Source: an uncultured Christensenella sp. (GTDB lineage Bacteria; Bacillota; Clostridia; Christensenellales; Borkfalkiaceae). From it: a stretch of DNA of 64,000 nucleotides. The stretch lies in contig CAJKUC010000001.1 of the NCBI GenBank assembly GCA_905203015.1, positions 248,001 through 312,000 on the forward strand, given 5' to 3'. The notes under the pieces are model-generated. The model worked only from the letters and a program-made list of their open reading frames with translations, had not been told where the DNA came from and ran no database searches. Positions 25,462 to 33,571 of the stretch are shown in pieces (the first letter of the stretch is position 1; each line of letters opens with the position of its first letter). The position numbers and the translations under genes are program-made.

Positions 25462-26655
25462 ATGGCTAACATTATGGACGTGCTTCGCGAGCGCGGTTTT
25501 GTGAAACAGACGGTGTACGAAGATGAATTGTACGAAAAACTCGGCAAAGAAAGCGTACCTTTTTATATCGGGTTCGATCCTACGGCGGATTCTTTGCACG
25601 TAGGGCACTTTTTAACGCTGATCGCCATGCATCACATGCAGCAGGCGGGGCACAAGCCCATTATTCTGATCGGCGGCGGCACGGCGATGATCGGCGATCC
25701 CTCGGGCAGAACGGATATGCGGCAGATGATGACGAAAGAAACGATCGCGCATAACGTGGAGTGCTTTAAAAAGCAGATGTCGAGATTCATCGATTTCGAG
25801 GGCGAGAACGGGGCGATCGTGGTGAACAACGCCGACTGGTTGCTGGATCTTAACTACGTGGATTTCCTGCGCGATATCGGCGCGCATTTTTCCGTGAACA
25901 AAATGCTTACGGCGGAATGTTTCAAACAACGCCTCGAACGCGGGCTTTCCTTCCTCGAATTCAACTATATGCTGATGCAGGCGTACGATTTCCTCGTGCT
26001 CAATCGGAAATACGGTTGCGCGCTGGAACTGGGCGGCGACGATCAATGGAGCAATATTCTCGCGGGGGCGAATCTGATCCGTATCAAAGAGAGAAAACCC
26101 GCGTACGCGATGACGTTTACGCTGCTTACCACTTCGGACGGGCGGAAGATGGGCAAGACGGCGAAAGGCGCGGTGTGGCTGGACGAGAACAAGACGACTC
26201 CGTACGAATTCTATCAATACTGGCGCAATATCGACGACGCGGACGTGGAAAAATGCCTCAAACTTCTGACGTTTTTGCCTGTGAGCGAGATCGACGAATT
26301 GTGCAGATACCACGACGAAAGAATCAATCACGCGAAAGAAGTGCTGGCGTTTGAACTGACGAAAGAAGTGCACGGCGAAGAAAAGGCGAAAACGGCGCAG
26401 GAGCAGGCGAAAGCGGCTTTCGCGGGCGGAGACGGAGAAATGCTTGTGAAAGAAGCGGCGGGTGCGCAGACCGTGGTGGATGCCATGGTGGCGGCGGGCG
26501 TTTGCAAATCGAAAGGCGAAGCGCGCAGACTGATCGAGCAGGGCGGCGTTTCCGTGAACGACGAAAAGGTGACCGACGCGAATATGCCCGTACCTGCGGA
26601 AGAATTCGTTTTGCAGAAAGGCAAAAAAGTACGCGTGAAAATTTCCGTGAAATAA
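25462..26655 (+). CDS. tyrS: Tyrosyl-tRNA synthetase
   Basis: 397 residues from the ATG preceded by AAAAGGAG; the frame continues open upstream but without an RBS. It is a class I synthetase: the HIGH motif is H-V-G-H at 46-49, the tyrosine pocket region has Y-I-G-F-D-P-T-A-D-S, the KMSKS motif is K-M-G-K-T at 229-233, and a C-terminal S4 RNA-binding domain covers ~335-395. It charges tRNA-Tyr. In most Firmicutes tyrS is controlled by a T-box; here the leader instead holds a Tyr-rich peptide and a terminator. It is followed by yigZ, 43 bases on. Confidence 0.96.
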   Translation: MANIMDVLRERGFVKQTVYEDELYEKLGKESVPFYIGFDPTADSLHVGHFLTLIAMHHMQQAGHKPIILIGGGTAMIGDPSGRTDMRQMMTKETIAHNVECFKKQMSRFIDFEGENGAIVVNNADWLLDLNYVDFLRDIGAHFSVNKMLTAECFKQRLERGLSFLEFNYMLMQAYDFLVLNRKYGCALELGGDDQWSNILAGANLIRIKERKPAYAMTFTLLTTSDGRKMGKTAKGAVWLDENKTTPYEFYQYWRNIDDADVEKCLKLLTFLPVSEIDELCRYHDERINHAKEVLAFELTKEVHGEEKAKTAQEQAKAAFAGGDGEMLVKEAAGAQTVVDAMVAAGVCKSKGEARRLIEQGGVSVNDEKVTDANMPVPAEEFVLQKGKKVRVKISVK

Positions 26656-26698
26656 GCGGCTTTCGGGAAAAACAGAAAGAGGAGCGAAACTGATCGGC

Positions 26699-27346
26699 AT
26701 GGGCGAAAAAAGAGCGCTGACGTTATGCGGCGGAGGAAAACCGACGGAAAAAGTCATCGAAAAATCGCGGTTTATCACGTATTCCGCGCATGCGGAAGGC
26801 GAGGCGGAAGCGCGGCGTTTTCTGGCGGGGCTGAAAGAGGAGCACCCTTTTGCCACGCATATCTGTTATGCGTTCGTTGCGGATCGACTCGGCAATCTTC
26901 AGCGTTTTTCGGATGACGGCGAACCGCAGGGTACGGCGGGCATGCCGATTCTGGAAAATTTAAAAAGGTGCGATCTCGTTTTATCCGCGCTTGCCGTGGT
27001 GCGCTATTTCGGCGGCGTGAAACTGGGCGCGGGGGGATTGACCCGCGCCTATTTTTCGGCGGCGAAGGAACATCTCGACGGCGCGGAATTTTGTGAAATA
27101 CTGCCGTGCGAAGTGTGGGAGATCGCGGCGGAATATTCGTATGCCGAAGGCATGGAAAAACTGCTGAAACAGTACGGCGTCGAAATAAAAAACACGGCGT
27201 ATGCGGAAAAAGTGCGGTTTCTCGTGCAGGCGAAAACGTGCGAAACGGAAAAATTACGGGGCGCGATTTCGGATTTTCTGTGCGGGAAAGAAGAAATTCG
27301 GCTGCTGGAAAAAAAGGACGGATATTTTCCCGTGCGGCGGCTTTGA
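26699..27346 (+). CDS. yigZ: YigZ/IMPACT family protein
   Basis: 215 residues. The UPF0029 (Impact) domain spans ~15-125: K-S-R-F-I-T-Y, H-P-F-A-T-H-I-C-Y-A-F-V, the hallmark F-S-D-D-G-E-P-Q-G-T-A-G-M-P and V-V-R-Y-F-G-G-V-K-L-G-A-G-G-L-T-R-A-Y. A DUF1949 domain follows. The family is linked to translation regulation and ribosome association, and its biochemical role is not settled. The ATG at 26699 is 14 bases from GAGGAG; an in-frame CTG at 26690 is better spaced and could be the real start. It is probably co-transcribed with tyrS. Confidence 0.9.
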   Translation: MGEKRALTLCGGGKPTEKVIEKSRFITYSAHAEGEAEARRFLAGLKEEHPFATHICYAFVADRLGNLQRFSDDGEPQGTAGMPILENLKRCDLVLSALAVVRYFGGVKLGAGGLTRAYFSAAKEHLDGAEFCEILPCEVWEIAAEYSYAEGMEKLLKQYGVEIKNTAYAEKVRFLVQAKTCETEKLRGAISDFLCGKEEIRLLEKKDGYFPVRRL

Positions 27347-27393
27347 TTTGCTTTGATGTTTCGTCTGACGCGGGAGGAAAAAAATTTTTAAGG

Positions 27394-27408
27394 CGATTCG
27401 CCGAATCG
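27394..27408. promoter_or_regulatory. Palindrome abutting the lysR promoter
   Basis: CGATTCG-C-CGAATCG, a perfect inverted repeat ending one base before the -35 box. It contains an ATTC...GAAT core like LysR boxes and is a candidate autoregulatory site. Confidence 0.5.
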
Positions 27409-27409
27409 G

Positions 27410-27438
27410 TTGCTTTTTATATTTAATTATGATATAAT
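27410..27438 (+). promoter_or_regulatory. lysR promoter
   Basis: TTGCTT, 17 bases, TATAAT, 41 bases before the start codon. Confidence 0.75.
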
Positions 27439-27479
27439 TTGGTCGCTTGAAAAAAAATACGGGATAATCAATTTTTTCT

Positions 27480-28328
27480 ATGAATACTGAAGAACTGAAA
27501 ACTTTTATCTGCCTTTGTAAAGTGAAAAATTTCACGTTGGCCGCCGAACAGATGTATATCGCGCAGTCCACCGTGACGAACCGTATCGTCGAACTGGAAA
27601 AAGACGTAGGGAAAAAACTGTTTGACCGCGCTTCCAAAAAGGTGATCCTCACCGAGGAAGGACGTATTTTTTTGAAATATGCCGAACGTATTCTGGAATT
27701 ACAGGATACTTCCATTGCGGAGATGAACGCCGTTTCCGCTTATCGGCAGAAAATCGCCGTGGGTTCGGTGAACGCGACGTACGAAAGTTTCGTGAAGCCG
27801 ATTCTCGATCGCTGTCTGCACGAGGCGGACGACGTGGCGGTGAAAGTGGTGATCGGGCATTCCATGAATCTGATTCAGCAATTGCAGGATAACGTGCTGG
27901 ATATGGTGTTTTCTTCGATTCCTTTAAAACGTGCGGGATTCGAGTGCGTGGAATACGACGCGGACAGGCTTGCGCTGGTGATAGGCAAAGGATACAGCCG
28001 TTATCCCGAGGGCGTGAGCGAGGACGATCTGAAAAAGATTCCTTATCTGATGTGCGATTTTCTCAGCGAAATCGGGGAATTTATCCGTTCGCTGTTTCCT
28101 GCGGATCACGTGTTTAAACTGGAAGTGGATAATTCGTCGAAACTTTTGCCGTACCTGGAAGAAGGGCTGGGATATTCGTTTATGCCGTACAATATGGTGA
28201 AAGATAAAATCGAGGCGGGCGTACTGGAAGAGGTGCCGCTGATCGGATTTAAATCGCTGAAAGTTTCCACTTATCTGATTTATCGCCAGAATTACGATCC
28301 CAGCGCGTTTTTGAAATACGCGAAATAA
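27480..28328 (+). CDS. LysR family transcriptional regulator
   Basis: 282 residues. The N-terminal HTH_1 domain is clear: L-K-T-F-I-C-L-C-K-V-K-N-F-T-L-A-A-E-Q-M-Y-I-A-Q-S-T-V-T-N-R-I-V-E-L-E, then G-K-K-L-F-D-R-A-S-K-K-V-I-L-T-E-E-G. Residues ~88-280 form the LysR_substrate effector domain. No Shine-Dalgarno is obvious. No obvious target gene lies divergently; yigZ upstream runs in the same direction and tRNA genes follow, so the regulated genes may be elsewhere. Ligand unknown. Confidence 0.9.
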   Translation: MNTEELKTFICLCKVKNFTLAAEQMYIAQSTVTNRIVELEKDVGKKLFDRASKKVILTEEGRIFLKYAERILELQDTSIAEMNAVSAYRQKIAVGSVNATYESFVKPILDRCLHEADDVAVKVVIGHSMNLIQQLQDNVLDMVFSSIPLKRAGFECVEYDADRLALVIGKGYSRYPEGVSEDDLKKIPYLMCDFLSEIGEFIRSLFPADHVFKLEVDNSSKLLPYLEEGLGYSFMPYNMVKDKIEAGVLEEVPLIGFKSLKVSTYLIYRQNYDPSAFLKYAK

Positions 28329-28485
28329 ACGAATCGGGCGGAGTTTATCGGGCTGCCCGAACCGTCCGGGAACAAAAATGGGCGCGGTACGGCTTGAAAG
28401 AACGAGACGAGAGGGCGGCGGATAAGGCTGCCGAAAAAAATTTTTATAAAAATTCGCTAATTTTTAAAAACAGGGCGAAAAACGG

Positions 28486-28514
28486 TTGACAGAAAAAAAA
28501 TTTTTTGTTATTAT
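28486..28514 (+). promoter_or_regulatory. tRNA cluster promoter
   Basis: TTGACA, 17 bases, TATTAT (a TATAAT overlaps it at 28512-28517), about 70 bases before tRNA-fMet. Confidence 0.75.
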
Positions 28515-28584
28515 AATTAGGCTGTTCACGTGTGAGCCGCTTTGGAAACGAAGCGTTGAACGGAGGGAGCGGACGGCTGAATAT

Positions 28585-28661
<77 letters not shown>

Positions 28662-28665
28662 AAAT

Positions 28666-28742
28666 GGCGGCGTAGCTTAGTTGGTTAGAGCGATCGGTTC
28701 ATACCCGATAGGTCATAAGTTCGAATCTCATCGCCGCTACCA
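28666..28742 (+). tRNA. tRNA-Met (CAT), elongator type
   Basis: 77 bases including CCA. Acceptor GGCGGCG / CGCCGCT, anticodon arm ATCGG-TTCATAC-CCGAT with anticodon CAT, T-arm GTTCGAATC. A tRNA-Ile2 whose CAT is modified to lysidine would look similar and is not excluded by eye. Confidence 0.93.
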
Positions 28743-28790
28743 TTTGCAAACGATACGAACGATCGATTCGTTGAATATATTTGAATATGT

Positions 28791-28865
28791 GGCCCCATGG
28801 TCAAGCGGTTAAGACACCACCCTTTCACGGTGGTAACATGGGTTCAAGTCCCGTTGGGGTCACCA
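28791..28865 (+). tRNA. tRNA-Glu (TTC)
   Basis: 75 bases including CCA. Acceptor GGCCCCA / TGGGGTC, anticodon arm CCACC-CTTTCAC-GGTGG with anticodon TTC, T-arm GGTTCAAGTCC. Confidence 0.96.
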
Positions 28866-28873
28866 AACAAGTT

Positions 28874-28913
28874 AAAGGCGAACCCGTTTCCGGTAGGAGA
28901 CGGATTCGCCTTT
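28874..28913 (+). terminator. tRNA cluster terminator
   Basis: AAAGGCGAA...TTCGCCTTT encloses an inner stem (CCGTTTCC/GGAGACGG). The long stem lies 9 bases after tRNA-Glu; the T-run is short. Confidence 0.75.
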
Positions 28914-28941
28914 ATCATATACTTCAAAAAGACTTATTAAC

Positions 28942-28980
28942 AAAGCGGCGTGCGAGAATTTACCTCACACGCTGCTTTTT
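28942..28980 (+). terminator. Second plus-strand terminator
   Basis: AAAGCGGCGTGCGAG pairs with CTCACACGCTGCTTT (one mismatch, one wobble) and ends in TTTTT. Confidence 0.7.
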
Positions 28981-29114
28981 AAGATTCTGTAATTTGTGCA
29001 AAGAATTATTTTGCGCTATTCGACGGGCGTGCTATCGGAATCAGTCGACAGGAAGGCTACTTTTTTCAGATCGAAAGTATGCGATATTGGAATATTGTGA
29101 GAATGTACAAAAAT

Positions 29115-29153
29115 AAATCCCCTCGGGAGAAATTTTTCGCCCGAGGGGATTTT
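29115..29153. terminator. Bidirectional terminator at aspA 3' end
   Basis: AAATCCCCTCGGG pairs with CCCGAGGGGATTT around a 13-base loop. A- and T-tracts on both sides let it end aspA (minus) and any tRNA read-through (plus). Confidence 0.9.
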
Positions 29154-29195
29154 GTGCCGGAATTGACTTTCGGTATTGAATTTCAGTATTGAATT

Positions 29196-30590
29196 TCAGT
29201 TGTCTTTTTTCGGTTCGGTCATTGCGAACGGATTGAGAATTTTTTCCAAAGTCGATTCGTCCATCAAATGCTTTTCAAGCACGAGATCTTTGATTCTTAC
29301 GTTGCGCTTCAACGCTTCTTTGGCAAGTTCCGCCGCTTTTTTATAGCCGATATAGGGGTTGAGCGCGGTTACCGTGCCCACGCTTTCGTATACGAGGGCT
29401 TCGCAGCGTTCCCGATTCACCTGTATACCGTCGATACAATTCACCGTAAGCGTTTTAACGGCGTTGTTCAGCGTATGCAGAGACTCGAAGATTTTGTAGA
29501 GCATCACGGGCTCGAACGCGTTCAGTTCCAGTTGTCCCGCTTCTGCGGCGAGGGTGATTGTGGTATCGTTACCGATCACGGCAAACGCCACCTGCGAAAC
29601 CACTTCGGGGATAACGGGATTCACTTTTCCCGGCATGATGGAAGAGCCGTTTTGTTTGGCGGGCAGTACGATTTCCTCGAAGCCCGTTTTCGGGCCGCTC
29701 GCCAGAAGGCGCAGATCGTTGCACATTTTGGAAAGAGTGACAGCCAGCGTTTTCAGCGTACCCGAAACGAAAACGAATCCGTCGGGGTTTTGCGTGGCGT
29801 CGATCAGATCGTCCGCCTGTTTTAATCCGTAGCCCGTTTCTTTGTTCAGTTCGGGAACGATTTCGTCGAGATATTCTTTTTTAACGTTGATCGCCGTGCC
29901 GATTGCCGTGCCGCCGATATTCACCGTGCGCATTTCGTCCACGGCTTTTTCAAGCAGGCGCAGGCTTCTTTTCACGCCAGAAGCGTATGCCTCGAATTCC
30001 TGACCGAGGCGGATGGGTACGGCGTCTTCCAGTTGAGTCCTGCCCATTTTGATTACGTCGTCGAATTCGCGCGCTTTATTTTCCAGCGAATCGATCAGTG
30101 CGAGTACGCTTTTTTTCAGATCTTCGGCAAATTCGATCACCGTCATTTTTCCCGCCGTGGGGATGACGTCGTTGGTGGATTGCGAGCAATTCACGTGATC
30201 GTTCGGGTGGCAGAGGTATTGGCCTTTTTTGCCGCCGAGAAGTTCCGTGGCGCGGTTTGCGATCACTTCGTTTACGTTCATATTCACCGTTGTGCCCGCG
30301 CCGCCCTGAATCGCGTCCGTCACGAATTCGGCGTCGAATTTGCCGCTCAACGCTTCGTCGCAGGCTTTTACGATTGCCGCCGCCGTGTCTTTCGCAACGG
30401 AGCCCGCTCTGCCGTTTACGATTGCCGCCGCTTTTTTGATTTTCACGATGTTTTTAATAAAACGGTCGTTCATTCTGATGCCCGTGATATTAAAATTTTT
30501 GCAGCCTCTGCTGGTCTGTACGCCGTAGTATGCGGCTGCGGGGATTTCAAGAGAGCCGATCGAATCGCTCTCGATTCTTGTATTTTCCAT
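29196..30590 (-). CDS. aspA: Aspartate ammonia-lyase
   Basis: 464 residues. It belongs to the fumarase/aspartase superfamily: G-G-A-G-T-T-V-N-M-N-V-N-E-V-I-A-N-R at ~96-113, H-P-N-D-H-V-N-C-S-Q-S-T-N-D at 128-141, and the signature G-S-S-I-M-P-G-K-V-N-P-V-I-P-E at 315-329. The V-I-P-E ending rather than T-Q-C-E favours aspartase over class II fumarase. It converts aspartate to fumarate and ammonia in the cytosol, feeding fumarate to anaerobic metabolism. It is monocistronic between its own promoter and terminator. The start lacks a strong Shine-Dalgarno (GGATAAAAAAG). Confidence 0.92.
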   Translation of the reverse strand: MENTRIESDSIGSLEIPAAAYYGVQTSRGCKNFNITGIRMNDRFIKNIVKIKKAAAIVNGRAGSVAKDTAAAIVKACDEALSGKFDAEFVTDAIQGGAGTTVNMNVNEVIANRATELLGGKKGQYLCHPNDHVNCSQSTNDVIPTAGKMTVIEFAEDLKKSVLALIDSLENKAREFDDVIKMGRTQLEDAVPIRLGQEFEAYASGVKRSLRLLEKAVDEMRTVNIGGTAIGTAINVKKEYLDEIVPELNKETGYGLKQADDLIDATQNPDGFVFVSGTLKTLAVTLSKMCNDLRLLASGPKTGFEEIVLPAKQNGSSIMPGKVNPVIPEVVSQVAFAVIGNDTTITLAAEAGQLELNAFEPVMLYKIFESLHTLNNAVKTLTVNCIDGIQVNRERCEALVYESVGTVTALNPYIGYKKAAELAKEALKRNVRIKDLVLEKHLMDESTLEKILNPFAMTEPKKDN

Positions 30591-30637
30591 CTTTTTTATC
30601 CGTATTGCTTTTTATTTTGAGAGATTATTGAGAATAA

Positions 30638-30666
30638 AGTATAACAAATTGCGGGGCGTTCGTCAA
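30638..30666 (-). promoter_or_regulatory. aspA promoter
   Basis: On the minus strand, TTGACG, 17 bases, TATACT. Confidence 0.8.
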
Positions 30667-30839
30667 GTAAAACCGCCGTATCGCGGGAAACGTCGAAAAA
30701 TTTTAATAAAAAGCGGGCAAATCAACGAAAAAATCAATAAAAACGCGCAAAAACTTTATTTTTTATCAGAAAAAACGAAGAGGCGGAAAAGCGGCGGATA
30801 GAAGGCGCGCGACTTTTTCCGATTCGCGCGTTCAGAAAA

Positions 30840-30868
30840 TTGACAAACGGGAGAAAAACGGCTATAAT
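30840..30868 (+). promoter_or_regulatory. yggS operon promoter
   Basis: TTGACA, 17 bases, TATAAT, a full consensus, 42 bases before the yggS start. Confidence 0.9.
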
Positions 30869-30909
30869 GAAAGAAAATTAACAACGCGAAACGCCGCGCG
30901 GAGGCGGGT

Positions 30910-31578
30910 ATGGCCCTGGGAGAGATTGCAAAGAACATAGAAAGAATACGCCGTGAAATCGCCGTGAATTGCTACGGTGAAAAAGTGACGCTGGTGGCGG
31001 CGACGAAAACGCGTACCGTGGAAGAAATAAAAGAAGCAATCGACGGCGGCGTAGACGCGATCGCGGAAAACCGCGCGCAGGAATTCCGCGACAAAAACGA
31101 TCTGATTCCGTCGTTTCCCCGCCATTTCATCGGGCGGTTACAATCGAACAAACTGAAATATATCGTAGGAAAAGTAGATCTCATTCATTCGTGCGACAGC
31201 GAAAATCTGGCGAAAGAGATTTCCCTGTTATCCGTCCGTCGGGGCGTTGAGAGCGAAATTTTGCTGGAAGTGAATATCGGCCTGGAAGAGAGCAAGGGCG
31301 GCTTTACGTACGAAGAAGCGTTTGGCGTATACGAAAAAATTTCCGCTTACGAGGCGGTGAAAATCCGTGGATTCATGGCGATGCTGCCCGCGGGGATCGA
31401 CGAAGAAAACGGCGGCGCGATGGTGAGAAAAATGCGTATGCTTTCGGAAAGAGCGCGGGAAAAAGATCCGTCGGCGGATATTTTATCGATGGGAATGAGC
31501 GAAGATTATCTGCTTTGCGTAAAAAACGGGAGCAATGCCGTAAGGATCGGCACGGGAATTTTCGGGAAAAGAAGATGA
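30910..31578 (+). CDS. yggS: YggS/PLPBP family pyridoxal-phosphate homeostasis protein
   Basis: 222 residues. An alanine-racemase-like barrel with the PLP lysine in V-A-A-T-K-T (Lys33), A-E-N-R-A-Q-E, H-F-I-G-R-L-Q-S-N-K, and the terminal L-S-M-G-M-S-E-D-Y and V-R-I-G-T-G-I-F-G motifs. The family is non-enzymatic and buffers PLP. In Gram-positives it often sits near sepF and division genes; here it instead leads a unit with a YiiX-like hydrolase, whose start overlaps its stop (ATGA), and an SDR. Confidence 0.93.
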   Translation: MALGEIAKNIERIRREIAVNCYGEKVTLVAATKTRTVEEIKEAIDGGVDAIAENRAQEFRDKNDLIPSFPRHFIGRLQSNKLKYIVGKVDLIHSCDSENLAKEISLLSVRRGVESEILLEVNIGLEESKGGFTYEEAFGVYEKISAYEAVKIRGFMAMLPAGIDEENGGAMVRKMRMLSERAREKDPSADILSMGMSEDYLLCVKNGSNAVRIGTGIFGKRR

Positions 31579-32519
31579 AAGGCGAAAGATATTCGGAAAA
31601 AGAATCGGCGGCTGAAACAATGCGGGAAAGCGCGGTGCAAAAGAGCGGGGCGAAGCAAAAAAACAAAACGGCGGGCGCGGGAGAAATCGTCTTTCGCGTT
31701 CTGTGCTTTATTTTGTCTTTCTGCCTGCTGGCGCTTTCCGGCGTGGAAGCCGCCACGCAGTTTTCGGATTCGGCATGGGAACAGTGGACGCCCGATTACG
31801 AAAAGGCTGATCTGACGGATGTGCTGGAAAAAGGCGCGGGAAATTTAACGGAAGAAGATTATTCCCTGATTTATGCGCAGACGGGGCTGACGAAAATCGG
31901 AACGGATCGCTTGCTGGAAAAAGGCGATCGCAATAAAATCGCGCGGATACAGGAAAGTTATTTTAAGAAACGGGAAGTGGTGCGCGAACGGTTCGCTCCG
32001 TGGACGTGCTGGGAAAAGATCGAGGACGATTATGCCGTGATCGGCGAAGTGCGCGCGGGGGATATTATCGTTACCTCGGCAACGCACGTGCTGGGCTTTC
32101 GCTACGGGCATGCCGCGCTGATCGTGGCGGACGACGGAACGCTGATCGAGGCGAACACGCCCGACTCGAAGAGCCATCGCACGTGGGTGAGCGTATTCAA
32201 CGATTACGCTTCGTTTATGATTCTGCGCCCCGATCCCGAGCGGATTTCCGACGAAACGCGCCTGAATATCGCGGCGTATGCGAACGAAGAACTGACGGGA
32301 ATTCCGTACACCGTTTTTGCGGGGATCTTCCGTAAAAAATATCAGCAGCCGCTGAAAGGAACGCAATGCGCGCACATCGTGTGGTATGCGTACAGGCGTT
32401 TCGGGATCGATCTCGATTCCGACGGCGGCTGTATCGTGAAGCCGCAGGATATGGCAAATTCTCCGTATATGCAGGTGGTGCAGATTTACGGATTCGATCC
32501 CGAAAAATTGTGGAAATAA
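31575..32519 (+). CDS. YiiX-like permuted papain-fold (NlpC/P60-superfamily) hydrolase, membrane-anchored
   Basis: 314 residues from the ATG overlapping the yggS stop; the frame extends upstream but inside yggS. A Lys/Glu-rich cytoplasmic start, one membrane helix (~38-58), then an external domain. The catalytic set has the permuted order of the YiiX/YebB group: His179 in F-R-Y-G-H-A-A-L-I-V, Glu192 in L-I-E-A-N-T, and Cys265 in G-T-Q-C-A-H-I-V-W-Y-A-Y. Members act as amidases, peptidases or acyl-esterases on the cell wall or lipids. The substrate here is unknown. Co-expression with yggS is implied by the overlap. Confidence 0.78.
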   Translation: MKGERYSEKESAAETMRESAVQKSGAKQKNKTAGAGEIVFRVLCFILSFCLLALSGVEAATQFSDSAWEQWTPDYEKADLTDVLEKGAGNLTEEDYSLIYAQTGLTKIGTDRLLEKGDRNKIARIQESYFKKREVVRERFAPWTCWEKIEDDYAVIGEVRAGDIIVTSATHVLGFRYGHAALIVADDGTLIEANTPDSKSHRTWVSVFNDYASFMILRPDPERISDETRLNIAAYANEELTGIPYTVFAGIFRKKYQQPLKGTQCAHIVWYAYRRFGIDLDSDGGCIVKPQDMANSPYMQVVQIYGFDPEKLWK

Positions 32520-32540
32520 AAACGATAAAGGAGCGGTTTC

Positions 32541-33383
32541 GTGGCGGATCTTACGAGTAACGAAGAAAAAACATGTACGATCGTAACGGGCGCGACGGGC
32601 GTTCTCGGCGGCGCGTTTGTACGGGAACTTCTGAATAAAGAAGAAATTGCATTCGGAAGGGAGATTTTGTTTCTTACGGGCAGAAGCGTAGAAAAACTGG
32701 CGGCGTTGAAACGAGAAATCGCTTCGTCGTTTCCAAAAGCGGACGTGGCGTATTTCCCTGCGGATTTATCCTCGCGCGAAGAGAGAAACGCGCTGTTTGA
32801 ATATCTGGAAACGTTGAGAGGCGGCGGGGTGAAAGTGGCGAGGCTGGTGAACGTGGCGGGCGCGGATATACAGAAAGCGTTTGAAAAATACACACAGGAA
32901 AAATTGTCGTTTCAATGCGGAGTGAATTTCGAGGCGGCGGCTTCGTTTTGCCTGTATGCCGTGCAACATGCGGCAAAACGTGCGGAAATTATCAATATTT
33001 CCAGTGTTTCGGGGATCTATCCGATGCCGTATTTCGCGGTTTATTCGGCAACGAAAGGCGCGCTGACGTCGTTTTCTCTGGCGCTTCGTCGGGAAGTGAA
33101 GAGAAAGGGAATCCGCGTGTGCGCCGTACTGCCGGGGGCGATGCCTACGCGCGAAGATATTAAGGAGCAGATCCGAGGACAGGGCTTATGGGGACGGCTT
33201 GCCGCCCTTCCGCCCGCTACGGTGGCGAAAAGAAGCCTTCGGGCGGCGGAGAAAAATAAAGGAAAGACGATTATAGGGTTTTATAATAAACTGATGAATT
33301 TCGGCACGAAATTACTGCCGATTTCCTTAAAAATGCGATTTATCGAAAAACGGTGGAGCAAGATCTCAAAAGACGCATTCTGA
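32541..33383 (+). CDS. Short-chain dehydrogenase/reductase
   Basis: 280 residues from a GTG with AAAGGAG nine bases upstream. The cofactor motif is T-G-A-T-G-V-L-G-G near residue 15, a variant of TGxxxGxG; N-V-A-G-A-D, I-N-I-S-S-V-S-G and Y-S-A-T-K-G give the structural Asn, catalytic Ser and the YxxxK pair. It lies 21 bases after the YiiX-like gene. The C-terminal ~60 residues (M-N-F-G-T-K-L-L-P...) resemble the membrane-associated tails of DltE/YqjQ-type SDRs. It oxidises or reduces an unknown substrate with NAD(P)H. Confidence 0.88.
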   Translation: MADLTSNEEKTCTIVTGATGVLGGAFVRELLNKEEIAFGREILFLTGRSVEKLAALKREIASSFPKADVAYFPADLSSREERNALFEYLETLRGGGVKVARLVNVAGADIQKAFEKYTQEKLSFQCGVNFEAAASFCLYAVQHAAKRAEIINISSVSGIYPMPYFAVYSATKGALTSFSLALRREVKRKGIRVCAVLPGAMPTREDIKEQIRGQGLWGRLAALPPATVAKRSLRAAEKNKGKTIIGFYNKLMNFGTKLLPISLKMRFIEKRWSKISKDAF

Positions 33384-33476
33384 CGTTTGTTTGCTTTTTG
33401 CCGATTCGTTGCGGGATTGGATTTTTTCTCGTATGGAGTGCGGATCATATGGGCAGAGGCGCATTTTTTCGCAATG

Positions 33477-33511
33477 AAAAGAGACGGAAACATTATGCTT
33501 TCGTCTCTTTT
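33477..33511. terminator. Bidirectional terminator between convergent units
   Basis: AAAAGAGACGGAAA pairs with TTTCGTCTCTTTT around a short loop, with A- and T-rich ends on both strands. It ends the SDR unit and the amino-acid transporter unit. Confidence 0.85.
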
Positions 33512-33571
33512 GCGTTCGTTTGTAATGCGATGGGTGTGGCGGGATTCGTATATTTCGGAGGAATCACGCGA

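Larger units (their letters stand above)
28866..29195. other. Gene-free interval with three terminators
   Basis: 330 bases between the tRNA cluster and the convergent aspA. Apart from the three hairpins listed separately I see no coding frame or RNA gene. Confidence 0.6.
30591..30909. other. Divergent intergenic region aspA / yggS
   Basis: 319 bases with no gene. It carries the aspA promoter on one side and the yggS promoter on the other, with an A/T-rich middle in which I see no further structure. Confidence 0.7.
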
